DNA of 64,000 bases, taken from assembly GCA_964490015.1 (NCBI GenBank), contig CAZBBA010000002.1:39200-103199 (forward strand), given 5' to 3'. Under the pieces are notes generated by a model. The model did not search any database and was not told the origin of the DNA. It saw nothing but the letters and a program-made list of their open reading frames with translations. The position numbers were made by a program, and so were the translations under genes. This stretch comes from Perlabentimonas sp964490015. Lineage in GTDB: Bacteria > Bacteroidota > Bacteroidia > Bacteroidales > Tenuifilaceae. Positions 56,841-64,000 of the stretch are shown here, piece by piece (position 1 is the stretch's first letter; every line of letters begins with the position of its first letter).

Positions 56841-58241
56841 CTAGAAGAAAAGGGTATCGCCCTTGGTGGGGATATGGATATTGTTGAGTCCCGCCTGCTT
56901 GAGTTTGTGCTTAAAGAACTCCATGGGTTTTAGGTCGCCGTGCACCAGGATGGTATTGCCAATGCTCTTAAAGTTCTGGCAGCTCAAGAAGTCGATCATC
57001 TCCTTGTAGTCGCCATGACCAGAGTAGGACTCAATACGCCGGATCTCGGCGTTCACCTCGTGCTCGAACCCGTGAATGGATATAGTTTTTGGTTTATCCA
57101 TTAGTCGGGCGCCCAGCGTTGATGGAGCGCAGTACCCCACGAATAGAATAGTATTCTTGGGCTCGCTGATATTATTAGCCAGGTGGTGCTTAACCCTACC
57201 CGCCTCGGCCATGCCCGATGCCGAGATGATGACACAGGGTTTATCGTAGGTGTTGAGCGCCTTGGACTCGTCGACACTCTTAGTATACCGAAGCGTATTG
57301 AATCCAAAGGGATCGGGATCGGTCTCCATAATCTCCAGAATATCGCTATTAAAGCACTCGGGGTGCATCCTAAAAATATCGGTGGCGTTGGTGGCCAGCG
57401 GGCTATCGACAAAGATATCGATCTTGGGCAAGCGACCCTGATTGTAAAAATTGTTGAGGGAGTAAACCAAATCCTGCGTACGGCCCACGCTAAACGATGG
57501 GATTATCAGCTTGCCACCCTTCTGTACGCAGGTATGGAACACCACATCGAGCAGATCCTCCTCGCCACGATCGTTATCGGAGTGCAGCCTGTCGCCGTAG
57601 GTTGACTCGCAGATTAGGATATCGGTTTGGGGGAACGGATCGGGAGACCGTAAAATTCGGTTGGTTGGTCGACCAATATCACCAGTATAGGCAATTCGCT
57701 TGGTAACGCCATCCTCAGTAATCTCGATATTGGCCACCCCACTTCCCAGCATGTGGCCGTTATTTGTGAACTTAACCTTAATATTACTATCGATGCTAAA
57801 CTTGCGATCGTAGGCAATGCCAATAAACAGCTCCATGGCCTTTACGGCATCATCCTTGGTGTACAACGCTTCTACGGGCTCCAACCCCTTGCTTATGCGC
57901 TTCTTGTTAAAATAGAAAATATCTCGTTCCTGTATAAAGCCAGAGTCGACCAGCATAATGGCGCATAAATCTCTAGTAGCAGAAGTGCAAACCACTGAGC
58001 CTCTAAAGCCCTGCTTGTAGATGTAGGGAATTAGGCCCGAGTGGTCGATATGCGCATGGGTAAGGATGATATGATCAATATCCTTGGGATTAAAACCTAG
58101 GTCGCGGTTCATTTCATCGGTTTCCAAGCCTTTGCCCTGGTACATGCCGCAGTCGAGCAGAATTCTCTTGCCGCTATTAGTTGTAATAAGATGTTTGCTA
58201 CCTGTAACCTCGCGTACGGCACCGTTGAATTGTATTTCCAT
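56841..58241 (-). CDS. MBL-fold/beta-CASP RNase-like metallohydrolase
   Basis: The 466-residue protein has the metallo-beta-lactamase motif HAHIDHSG (residues about 61-68), a later GHMLGSG, the Asp in YTGDIGR, and the beta-CASP motifs ASGMAEAGRVKHHL and HGFEHEVNAEI/SGHGD. This is the layout of CPSF-73/TTHA0252-type RNases, which cut or degrade RNA with two zinc ions. Start and length match the family. It is on its own between two intergenic stretches. The RNA substrate is unknown. Confidence 0.88.
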   Translation of the reverse strand: MEIQFNGAVREVTGSKHLITTNSGKRILLDCGMYQGKGLETDEMNRDLGFNPKDIDHIILTHAHIDHSGLIPYIYKQGFRGSVVCTSATRDLCAIMLVDSGFIQERDIFYFNKKRISKGLEPVEALYTKDDAVKAMELFIGIAYDRKFSIDSNIKVKFTNNGHMLGSGVANIEITEDGVTKRIAYTGDIGRPTNRILRSPDPFPQTDILICESTYGDRLHSDNDRGEEDLLDVVFHTCVQKGGKLIIPSFSVGRTQDLVYSLNNFYNQGRLPKIDIFVDSPLATNATDIFRMHPECFNSDILEIMETDPDPFGFNTLRYTKSVDESKALNTYDKPCVIISASGMAEAGRVKHHLANNISEPKNTILFVGYCAPSTLGARLMDKPKTISIHGFEHEVNAEIRRIESYSGHGDYKEMIDFLSCQNFKSIGNTILVHGDLKPMEFFKHKLKQAGLNNIHIPTKGDTLFF

Positions 58242-58472
58242 AGAATGATTTGCTAGAAGGTAAATGCTGCGTGGGTTTAAAGGTAGGAATTTTATTGCAA
58301 GGTGATTGTTTTGAGTGTGGAAATTTGGTCAGCTATTGGCTATTGGCAGGTGCCTGTCTCGGGAATCGCTGTTCTTTAGCGGTTAACGAGAGCAGTTGGC
58401 AGTCTCGGAAAAGCAGCAAAATGTGCGTAAACATTTCGGGACTCCCTATACCAAGCTATTCAAACATAGATC

Positions 58473-60854
58473 CTACTCATACCGTAGCGACTCAACTGGG
58501 TTTTTGGCCATTGTGCGGAGAACCTTTACGCTAATAATCAGGTAAGATAAGGCAATCATGCTTACAATGGGTATGGCAATGCTGCTAATTTGAATTGGTA
58601 CGCGGACGGGCCAAAGGCTTTCGATAAGGAGATCGGCCAGGAAGTATCCCCCTAAACCACCAAATACCGAGGCGATAATAACAATTACCAAGAATGGCTT
58701 ACTTATTAGCCAGTTTACGCCAAGCTTAGATGAGCCCAGCACTGTTCGTACGCCAATCTCCTTGATGCGCCTGAGGATATTCAACGAGACTAGGGTGTAA
58801 AGGGCAATTGACGAGAGCACGATGGCGATAAAGGCCAGGAACATGTTGATTGTGGTGATATGCCTATTCACCTCATGCGCCTCTTCATCGATTAGCACCT
58901 GCTCAAAACCAGAAAATGGAATAAAGGGAACCTGCTGCTCCCACTGGGCTTTAAGATGATTGAGTAGCTCCTTGGAATCGTTGCCCTGGTTGCGGACAAC
59001 CATTAAACCCTGTGGTTCTGGATTACGCATCCAAAAGATAATGGGTAACGGTTTATTCCAGAAACTCATGTGGAAATAATCGGTTACGCCAATAACCCTC
59101 AGGGTGAGCGTATCTAACCTAACAATTTGGCCTATGGGGTCGATAATCCCCAACTCATCGGCAGTTCTCTTATCGAGTACAACCGAACTGGCCAAATCGG
59201 ACGATTCGAACTCGCTGGTAAACCCTCGCCCCTCGAGAAACCTTACGCCCATTGTTTCCAGGTAGTTTACACCCACCTCCATAACCCTAATCTCTGTCTT
59301 CTTATCAAGGAATTCTAACGTTCGGGAGTAGCCTCCCCAACCAATGTGTTGACTAGTGTATGCAATATTGCTAATATCGGGATGACTTTCGAATGAGGCC
59401 TGGAGCACTTTTGTATCGATACCATTGCTGAGTGGAACCACAAGAATCTTGTCCATGTCGTAACCCATATCCATCGATTGCTGGAATGATGCGTTCTGAG
59501 TAAATACCAAACTTACAATTATGGCTACAATCGATACCGATATCTGAAACCAAAGTAGAACTTTGGATAGCCAGCCGCCCTCCTTTAGTCGATACGAACC
59601 CTTAAAGATATCGACCGACTTAAATGAACTTATATAGAATGCGGAGTATGCACCCGCCAGAATGGATGTAAAAACCAGAAGAAAACCGAGGAAAATCCAA
59701 AACCGGACATTGCCCACAAACTCCATCTTCAGCACCATGTAAGGCCACATCTTGTTATACTCATCGATAAGGAAAAGGGCTATAAGCAGCGAAGCGACGA
59801 GAGCCAGAAAACAGACCAAGGCGTTCTCGCCTAGGAACTGGGCAATAAGCTGCCTGCGACCACTGCCCATTACCTTACGCACTCCAATCTCCTTAAGCCT
59901 TGTATTGGCAATAGATATTGAGGTATTCATGTAGTTGAAGCTGGCCAGTAGAAGGATTAAAATGCTCATGATTAGTGGCCCAAAGATTTGGGCTGGATGC
60001 AGGTTTACCCAAAGCCAGTTACCCCATACATCGCGGCTGATCTTGGTATAGTCCCTAAGGCTCATCACCTCAAAGCTGGTGATAGGCCAATCCTCGCGGG
60101 CTTTATTCTGGATATCAATAAAACCATTAAGCGCAGCTTCCACTCTAGGAATATCCGATGGATTGGGTACTGCCAGGAAAGTAGCCCCAATAGATCGTTT
60201 CCAGTCCATCTCCCCGATCTGAAACAGGGTGAAAAAGTTGCTGATTATGGTAACTGCATCAAAGTTTACCATTGAGTTTTCCGGGATATGCTGGAGTACG
60301 GCCACTACCTTGAACTCAACGAGCTGACCCGTGCTGTTGAAAAGGGTTACACTTTCACCAACTGGATTTAAGTCACCAAAATACTGCTGTGCTGTTTTAT
60401 CGCTTAAAACAATGCTGTTGACATCATCAAAATTCGCAGTGCTTCCCCACTGAACAGGGAAAGTGAACAGGCTAAAAAAGTCCTTATCGGCAAAAGCTAC
60501 TCGCTTGGCAAAAATCTTGGAGTCGGCCTCGTTTCCGCTCCGCACCGACAGCTGATCGGTGGTGTATCGCACAATTGTCTCCACCCCTGCCACGCCATTT
60601 CCCATGGCGGGTGCCAGCGAAACTGGCGATATGCCATAGCGTTGCTGACGTCCGTTTACATCCCTAAAGATATTAACCTTGTATACTTTGTCGAGATTTT
60701 GGTGGGTGATATTGAAATCGGCTTCAAACCTATGGTTTAAGTACCCTACTATGCAGCATGCCAGGGTGGTTCCTAGGCCAAGGATATTTACAAGGACAAA
60801 AAACTTGTTCTTAAGTAAACTACGAACTGCAAGGGTTATGAATGTTTTAAGCAT
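58473..60854 (-). CDS. ABC transporter permease, MacB/FtsX type
   Basis: The 793-residue protein has an N-terminal helix (KNKFFVLVNILGLGTTLACCIVGYL), a periplasmic MacB core-like domain to about 280, three FtsX-type helices at about 290-410, a second periplasmic domain (about 440-660) after another helix, and three C-terminal helices. RLKEIGVRKVMGS and RRIKEIGVRTVLGSS mark the two FtsX halves. It is the tandem type common in Bacteroidota, working without energy-dependent substrate transport through the membrane itself. No ATPase gene is adjacent. A 231-bp gap to the MBL gene shows nothing I can support. Confidence 0.88.
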   Translation of the reverse strand: MLKTFITLAVRSLLKNKFFVLVNILGLGTTLACCIVGYLNHRFEADFNITHQNLDKVYKVNIFRDVNGRQQRYGISPVSLAPAMGNGVAGVETIVRYTTDQLSVRSGNEADSKIFAKRVAFADKDFFSLFTFPVQWGSTANFDDVNSIVLSDKTAQQYFGDLNPVGESVTLFNSTGQLVEFKVVAVLQHIPENSMVNFDAVTIISNFFTLFQIGEMDWKRSIGATFLAVPNPSDIPRVEAALNGFIDIQNKAREDWPITSFEVMSLRDYTKISRDVWGNWLWVNLHPAQIFGPLIMSILILLLASFNYMNTSISIANTRLKEIGVRKVMGSGRRQLIAQFLGENALVCFLALVASLLIALFLIDEYNKMWPYMVLKMEFVGNVRFWIFLGFLLVFTSILAGAYSAFYISSFKSVDIFKGSYRLKEGGWLSKVLLWFQISVSIVAIIVSLVFTQNASFQQSMDMGYDMDKILVVPLSNGIDTKVLQASFESHPDISNIAYTSQHIGWGGYSRTLEFLDKKTEIRVMEVGVNYLETMGVRFLEGRGFTSEFESSDLASSVVLDKRTADELGIIDPIGQIVRLDTLTLRVIGVTDYFHMSFWNKPLPIIFWMRNPEPQGLMVVRNQGNDSKELLNHLKAQWEQQVPFIPFSGFEQVLIDEEAHEVNRHITTINMFLAFIAIVLSSIALYTLVSLNILRRIKEIGVRTVLGSSKLGVNWLISKPFLVIVIIASVFGGLGGYFLADLLIESLWPVRVPIQISSIAIPIVSMIALSYLIISVKVLRTMAKNPVESLRYE

Positions 60855-61204
60855 AAGTTTCGGTTTTGGTTATCCGTAAAAGACGAATGATGTTGCCCAA
60901 CTGCTGCAAGCAGGAATGCAAAAGCAATAAAAACAACAATAATGCCTATCAGCTGGTGTGTAATGTTGGTATACTTACATTTGGAACCGAATGTACCTCA
61001 ACTCTTGTAGAAAAATATCTTTCCCTTGTGTCATAAAAACCACAAAGAAGACGCAAAGGGACACAAAGCAAGCGCTTGACATACGCTTATTATTTGACAG
61101 AATAGTTATAAAGCCTCTAAGAAAGAGAACACCAAAAACCATCACCTATCCTAATTATACAAATCGCATGAACAGGACTAATCAAAAGGGATATGTTGGA
61201 ATAG
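60855..61204. other. Intergenic stretch with degenerate CACAAAG repeats
   Basis: This 350-bp stretch between nadB and the permease has no gene I can support. It contains a short run of related words (CCACAAAGAAGACGCAAAGG, then GGGACACAAAG at 61057-61067). A similar word, GGGACACAGAG, lies at 62931-62941 on the other side of nadB. Confidence 0.6.
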
Positions 61205-62785
61205 CTAAAACTCGCTGCCCTTGCTTTTGGGGTAATCGAGCGAGTAGTGTAGTCCTCGACTTTCGCGCATATTCTGGGCATTCTTAATAATAAGGTAGCC
61301 CACATTAATCATGTTGCGCAGCTCGCAGAGGTTCTGGGTAAGGATAGATTTTTTGTACAGCTCCTCGGTTTCGTGGTACAAAATCTCGAGACGCGTTAAG
61401 GCTCGGTCGAGCCTGAGGTTTGAGCGTACAATACCCACGTAGTTACTCATAATTTGCTGCATCTCCTTGTAGCTTTGGGTGATCAGCACCATCTCCTCGT
61501 TATGGGTTGTGCCCTCGTAGTTCCAAGCAGGAATGCTACTGTTAATGCCTATAACTTGTGCCACCTCAACAGCATGCTTTGCCGCCCTATCGGCATAAAC
61601 CACCGCCTCAATCAGCGAGTTTGAGGCCAGCCTGTTGGCTCCGTGCAAGCCCGTGGAGGAGCACTCGCCAATGGCGTAAAGATGCTTTATGGTGCTCTCG
61701 CCGTTCATATCAACCTTAATTCCCCCGCAGAGGTAGTGCGCTGCAGGCACAACAGGAATCATATCCTTGGTGATATCAATTCCTATGGACAAGCATTTTT
61801 GGTAGATATTGGGAAAATGGCTGCGTATCTCCTCGTCATCCTTGAAGGTAACATCGAGGTAAACAAACTCGTCGCCGCTAATTTTCATCTCGTTGTCGAT
61901 AGCGCGAGCCACAATATCCCGCGAGGCAAGCGATCCACGCTTATCGTACTTGTGCATAAACTCCTTGCCATCGGCAGTTTTAAGAATGGCCCCAAAGCCC
62001 CGCATGGCCTCGGTGATAAGAAAAGAAGGTCTTTCGCCAGGGTGAAACAACGAAGTTGGGTGAAACTGGATAAACTCCATGTTCTCCACCAAACCCTTAG
62101 CCCGGTAAACCATGGCAATGCCATCGCCGGTGGCTACAAGGGGATTGGTGGTTGTGTGGTAAATATTCCCAATTCCGCCGGTGGCAATCACGGTACATTT
62201 GGCCAAATAGGTATCCACCTTTTGGGTTTTCAGGTTGAGCACGTAGGCCCCGTAGCACTCGGTATCGGTTTTATAGCGGGTTACCTTTTCGCCCAGATGG
62301 TGCTGGGTGATTATTTCAACAGCAAAGCTGTTCTCGAGCACGATAATACTCTTATGGCTTTTGATTCGGGTAGTTAGCGCTCGCTGTATCTCGTTACCTG
62401 TATTGTCCTTATGGTGGAGGATGCGATGCTCGGTATGTCCGCCCTCACGGGCCAGGTCGTACTGCCCCGAAGGTTTCTTATCGAACTTAACGCCCCACTG
62501 AATAAGCTGCTTTATCTGATCGGGAGCCTCAGTGGCAACCATCCGCACCACCTCCTCGTTGCAAAGGCCATCGCCGCAGATAAGGGTGTCGAGGATATGC
62601 TTCTCGAATGTGTCGGGTTCATAGGTAACGGCGGCTATACCGCCCTGTGCGTAAACGGTGTTAGTCTCGTCGAGGCTAGCTTTGCTAATCAGAATAACCG
62701 ATCCGTGCTCAGCCGCCTTTAGCGCAAAACTTAGCCCAGCAATGCCTGAGCCAATTATCAGAAAATCGCAGGTGTGTGTAGCCAT
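61205..62785 (-). CDS. nadB: L-aspartate oxidase
   Basis: The 526-residue FAD enzyme oxidises aspartate to iminoaspartate, the first step of de novo NAD synthesis. The dinucleotide-binding motif is FLIIGSGIAGLSFALKAAEHG. ETNTVYAQGGIAAV, EGGHTEHRILHHKD, FIQFHPTS and GECSSTGLHGANRLASNSL follow in the usual order. I start it at 62785 rather than the in-frame ATG at 62830, because a promoter lies between them at 62800-62831. No nadA or nadC gene is adjacent. Confidence 0.95.
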   Translation of the reverse strand: MATHTCDFLIIGSGIAGLSFALKAAEHGSVILISKASLDETNTVYAQGGIAAVTYEPDTFEKHILDTLICGDGLCNEEVVRMVATEAPDQIKQLIQWGVKFDKKPSGQYDLAREGGHTEHRILHHKDNTGNEIQRALTTRIKSHKSIIVLENSFAVEIITQHHLGEKVTRYKTDTECYGAYVLNLKTQKVDTYLAKCTVIATGGIGNIYHTTTNPLVATGDGIAMVYRAKGLVENMEFIQFHPTSLFHPGERPSFLITEAMRGFGAILKTADGKEFMHKYDKRGSLASRDIVARAIDNEMKISGDEFVYLDVTFKDDEEIRSHFPNIYQKCLSIGIDITKDMIPVVPAAHYLCGGIKVDMNGESTIKHLYAIGECSSTGLHGANRLASNSLIEAVVYADRAAKHAVEVAQVIGINSSIPAWNYEGTTHNEEMVLITQSYKEMQQIMSNYVGIVRSNLRLDRALTRLEILYHETEELYKKSILTQNLCELRNMINVGYLIIKNAQNMRESRGLHYSLDYPKSKGSEF

Positions 62786-62799
62786 ATAATGCTTTTGTG

Positions 62800-62831
62800 C
62801 AAAGGTAGAGCTTTGGAGCTGGTATTTCAAA
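62800..62831 (-). promoter_or_regulatory. Promoter of nadB
   Basis: On the minus strand TTTG (62831-62828), a 20-bp spacer and TACCTTTG (62807-62800) match both Bacteroidota promoter boxes exactly. Predicted leader is about 11 bases. Confidence 0.75.
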
Positions 62832-63228
62832 CTTTGAGAGGAGAATTGAGTTATTTCGAATTGGTAATATTAACTTAACTTCGACGTAAAAGATTTAACA
62901 CAGAGACACAGACCTGCCCGCTGGCAGGCAGGGACACAGAGTAATAGATTTGCTCAGTTGACAGGGAGAAAGAATTCAGAGTATTTTTTGGGTTTTGCTT
63001 AGCCTGTAAGTAGGCATAACAGCAAACACTCATTGTGAGCTGAATAGATTGGCGGCAGCTAAGTCGCCGCCAAAGGGATGGTTTTCAGTTTAAATGGCTG
63101 GGGATGTGACCAGCTTGGGTGTTCGTTGATGGGATTGATCCCACTTTAAAAACATCCCTGCGTACCAACGCGGTTTAGTACCCGATTCAGGCCAAATTGG
63201 TTACACCCCATGTTGAAGCAAATGCTTT
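62832..63228. other. Intergenic stretch with hairpins and CACAGAG repeats
   Basis: No gene is supported here. It has a CACAGAGACACAGA run (about 62899-62912), a CCTGCC..GGCAGG palindrome (about 62914-62932), and an exact 8-bp hairpin TTGGCGGC/GCCGCCAA (63049-63056 and 63066-63073). A small TGGGAT/ATCCCA hairpin follows near 63129-63142. Confidence 0.6.
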
Positions 63229-63564
63229 TTAATCGTCGAGTAGATTTACAATTTCTTGTCTTAGCTTTTTCAGGTCATTCGTTACAATCGCCCAGATAAT
63301 GTCTTCGGAAACCATATCGTAACCGTGAACTATTCTATTTCTTGTGTCAACTATCTTTCTTGCGTTAGTAACCTTAATTTCGGGATTAACATTCAGGATT
63401 CTTTTAACAGCTTCTCCAATTATTTCTATGTTTCTTTCTATGGCTTTTCTAGTTTTCAAGTCCTTTTTAAATTCGAAAAAGTCTTTTTTTTCGGGAAGAA
63501 ACTCTTCAATCTCATCAATTGCCTGCTTTACGTCTTCAAGCCAAGTTAGGACTTCTTTTTCCAT
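63229..63564 (-). CDS. hepT: HepT-like HEPN ribonuclease toxin
   Basis: The 111-residue protein fits the HepT (DUF86) family: an N-terminal WLEDVKQAIDEI helix, an EIIGEAVKRI helix and the catalytic RX4HXY motif in TRNRIVHGYD. HepT cuts RNA and is held in check by its MNT partner, which adds AMP groups to the motif Tyr. I place the start at 63564 (MEKEVL); an in-frame ATG at 63594 is possible. It overlaps the antitoxin gene by 29 bp, so the pair is one operon. Confidence 0.85.
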   Translation of the reverse strand: MEKEVLTWLEDVKQAIDEIEEFLPEKKDFFEFKKDLKTRKAIERNIEIIGEAVKRILNVNPEIKVTNARKIVDTRNRIVHGYDMVSEDIIWAIVTNDLKKLRQEIVNLLDD

Positions 63565-63856
63565 AAATTTGAACTTTGGTTCGGTCAATTTCACTTCTTA
63601 AAAACTTATTTCTAATCGCTTTCTGTTCGAGAAGGTCAATTTGCCTTTTCAGAATTTCTTCAAGTTGAAATTTCAGATTAAAATATTTGTCTGAGTAGGA
63701 AATTGGGTCGGTGTCATCAATTTCTACAACCAAGTCAATGTCGCTATCTGGCTTGAACTTGTCAGTGGTCACTGAACCAAAGGCGAATAAAGCACTAACT
63801 TTGTTTATTTCACAAAGCCTTTTTATTTGGTCGATATGTTGATTCAAAATATTCAT
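63536..63856 (-). CDS. mntA: MntA-like nucleotidyltransferase antitoxin
   Basis: The 106-residue protein has the minimal nucleotidyltransferase motif GSVTTDKFKPDSDIDLVVE, where GS and the DxD coordinate ATP and metal. In MntA-HepT pairs this enzyme modifies the toxin's Tyr with AMP and inactivates it. It is the first gene of the pair. A -7 box lies almost on its start codon. Its last 29 bases overlap hepT. Confidence 0.85.
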   Translation of the reverse strand: MNILNQHIDQIKRLCEINKVSALFAFGSVTTDKFKPDSDIDLVVEIDDTDPISYSDKYFNLKFQLEEILKRQIDLLEQKAIRNKFLRSEIDRTKVQIYGKRSPNLA

Positions 63857-63863
63857 ACTAACG

Positions 63864-63871
63864 CAAAGATA
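63864..63871 (-). promoter_or_regulatory. -7 promoter box of the mntA-hepT operon
   Basis: TATCTTTG on the minus strand matches TAnnTTTG and ends 7 bases before the ATG at 63856, so the leader would be about 4 bases. No -33 box is clear. Nothing else was recognised between 63872 and 64000. Confidence 0.45.
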
Positions 63872-64000
63872 ATAAATTTTCGGATTCGGTTTACGGTTAC
63901 TCTGGGGGATATGTCAGCATCTTCTACAACTAATTAATTAACCCTTTACTCGGCATACTTATTAATTAGTCTAACCAGCAAGTTGTTTAGCAACTCCACC

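Noticed and set aside
58242..58472. Possible small gene or structured RNA
   Set aside because: Only the GGCTATTGGC duplication and a weak imperfect hairpin were seen; no coding signal.
60991..61287. 98-codon plus-strand frame upstream and into nadB
   Set aside because: Mostly antisense to nadB and the repeat-like gap; composition is not protein-like.

Overview
The window is chromosomal DNA from a member of the phylum Bacteroidota. Three things support this: a type IX secretion system protein (PorZ), a giant secreted protein with a type IX C-terminal sorting domain, and repeated Bacteroidota-type promoters (-7 box TAnnTTTG, sometimes with a TTTG/TTG box about 20 bp upstream). Several families seen are also typical of the phylum (GH3-like protein, YfhO, DUF3098, DUF6427-like, DUF2723/GT117). 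The species cannot be named from the sequence alone.

Layout. 0.1-2.6 kb: an outer-membrane-like protein, a CPBP membrane protease and an unrecognised coiled protein. 2.8-6.5 kb: kbl, then wecB with a glycosyltransferase. 6.7-11 kb: glyQS, a CapA-like metallophosphatase and dGTPase. 11-19 kb: a signalling block with a Cache-HAMP-GAF-PAS receptor that has no output domain, two tandem-Usp proteins, and a 1230-residue propeller receptor fused to an adenylate cyclase and an HD phosphohydrolase domain. 19-27 kb: rdgB, porZ, recO, an aminotransferase, a GH3-family enzyme with an unknown secreted partner, and a deoxynucleoside kinase. 27-36 kb: housekeeping and envelope genes (YfhO, ftsX, DUF3098, uppP, truB, queA, a DUF6427-like protein, purD). 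36.3-46.9 kb: one giant gene for a repeat-built, SprB-like type IX substrate, broken by a 100-N assembly gap. 47-56.5 kb: a surface-glycan block with three sulfotransferases, three glycosyltransferase-like genes, a polysaccharide deacetylase and a DUF2723/GT117 membrane protein. 56.8-62.8 kb: a beta-CASP RNase-like protein, a MacB/FtsX-type permease and nadB. The right end holds a MntA/HepT (MNT-HEPN) toxin-antitoxin pair.

How the parts may work together (inference). PorZ belongs to the machinery that would export and anchor the giant protein. The sulfotransferase/glycosyltransferase block lies head-to-head with that gene and beside a DUF2723 membrane protein, so it may build a sulfated surface glycan on secreted proteins, lipopolysaccharide or capsule. 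The 11-19 kb block looks like a cAMP and stress signalling unit.

The most notable points are the cyclase-HD fusion, the sulfotransferase cassette, the giant adhesin (whose 267-bp repeat predicts the true gap length as 150 bp plus a multiple of 267), and several predicted promoters that sit almost on the start codon. No tRNA, rRNA, CRISPR array, insertion sequence or prophage was seen.
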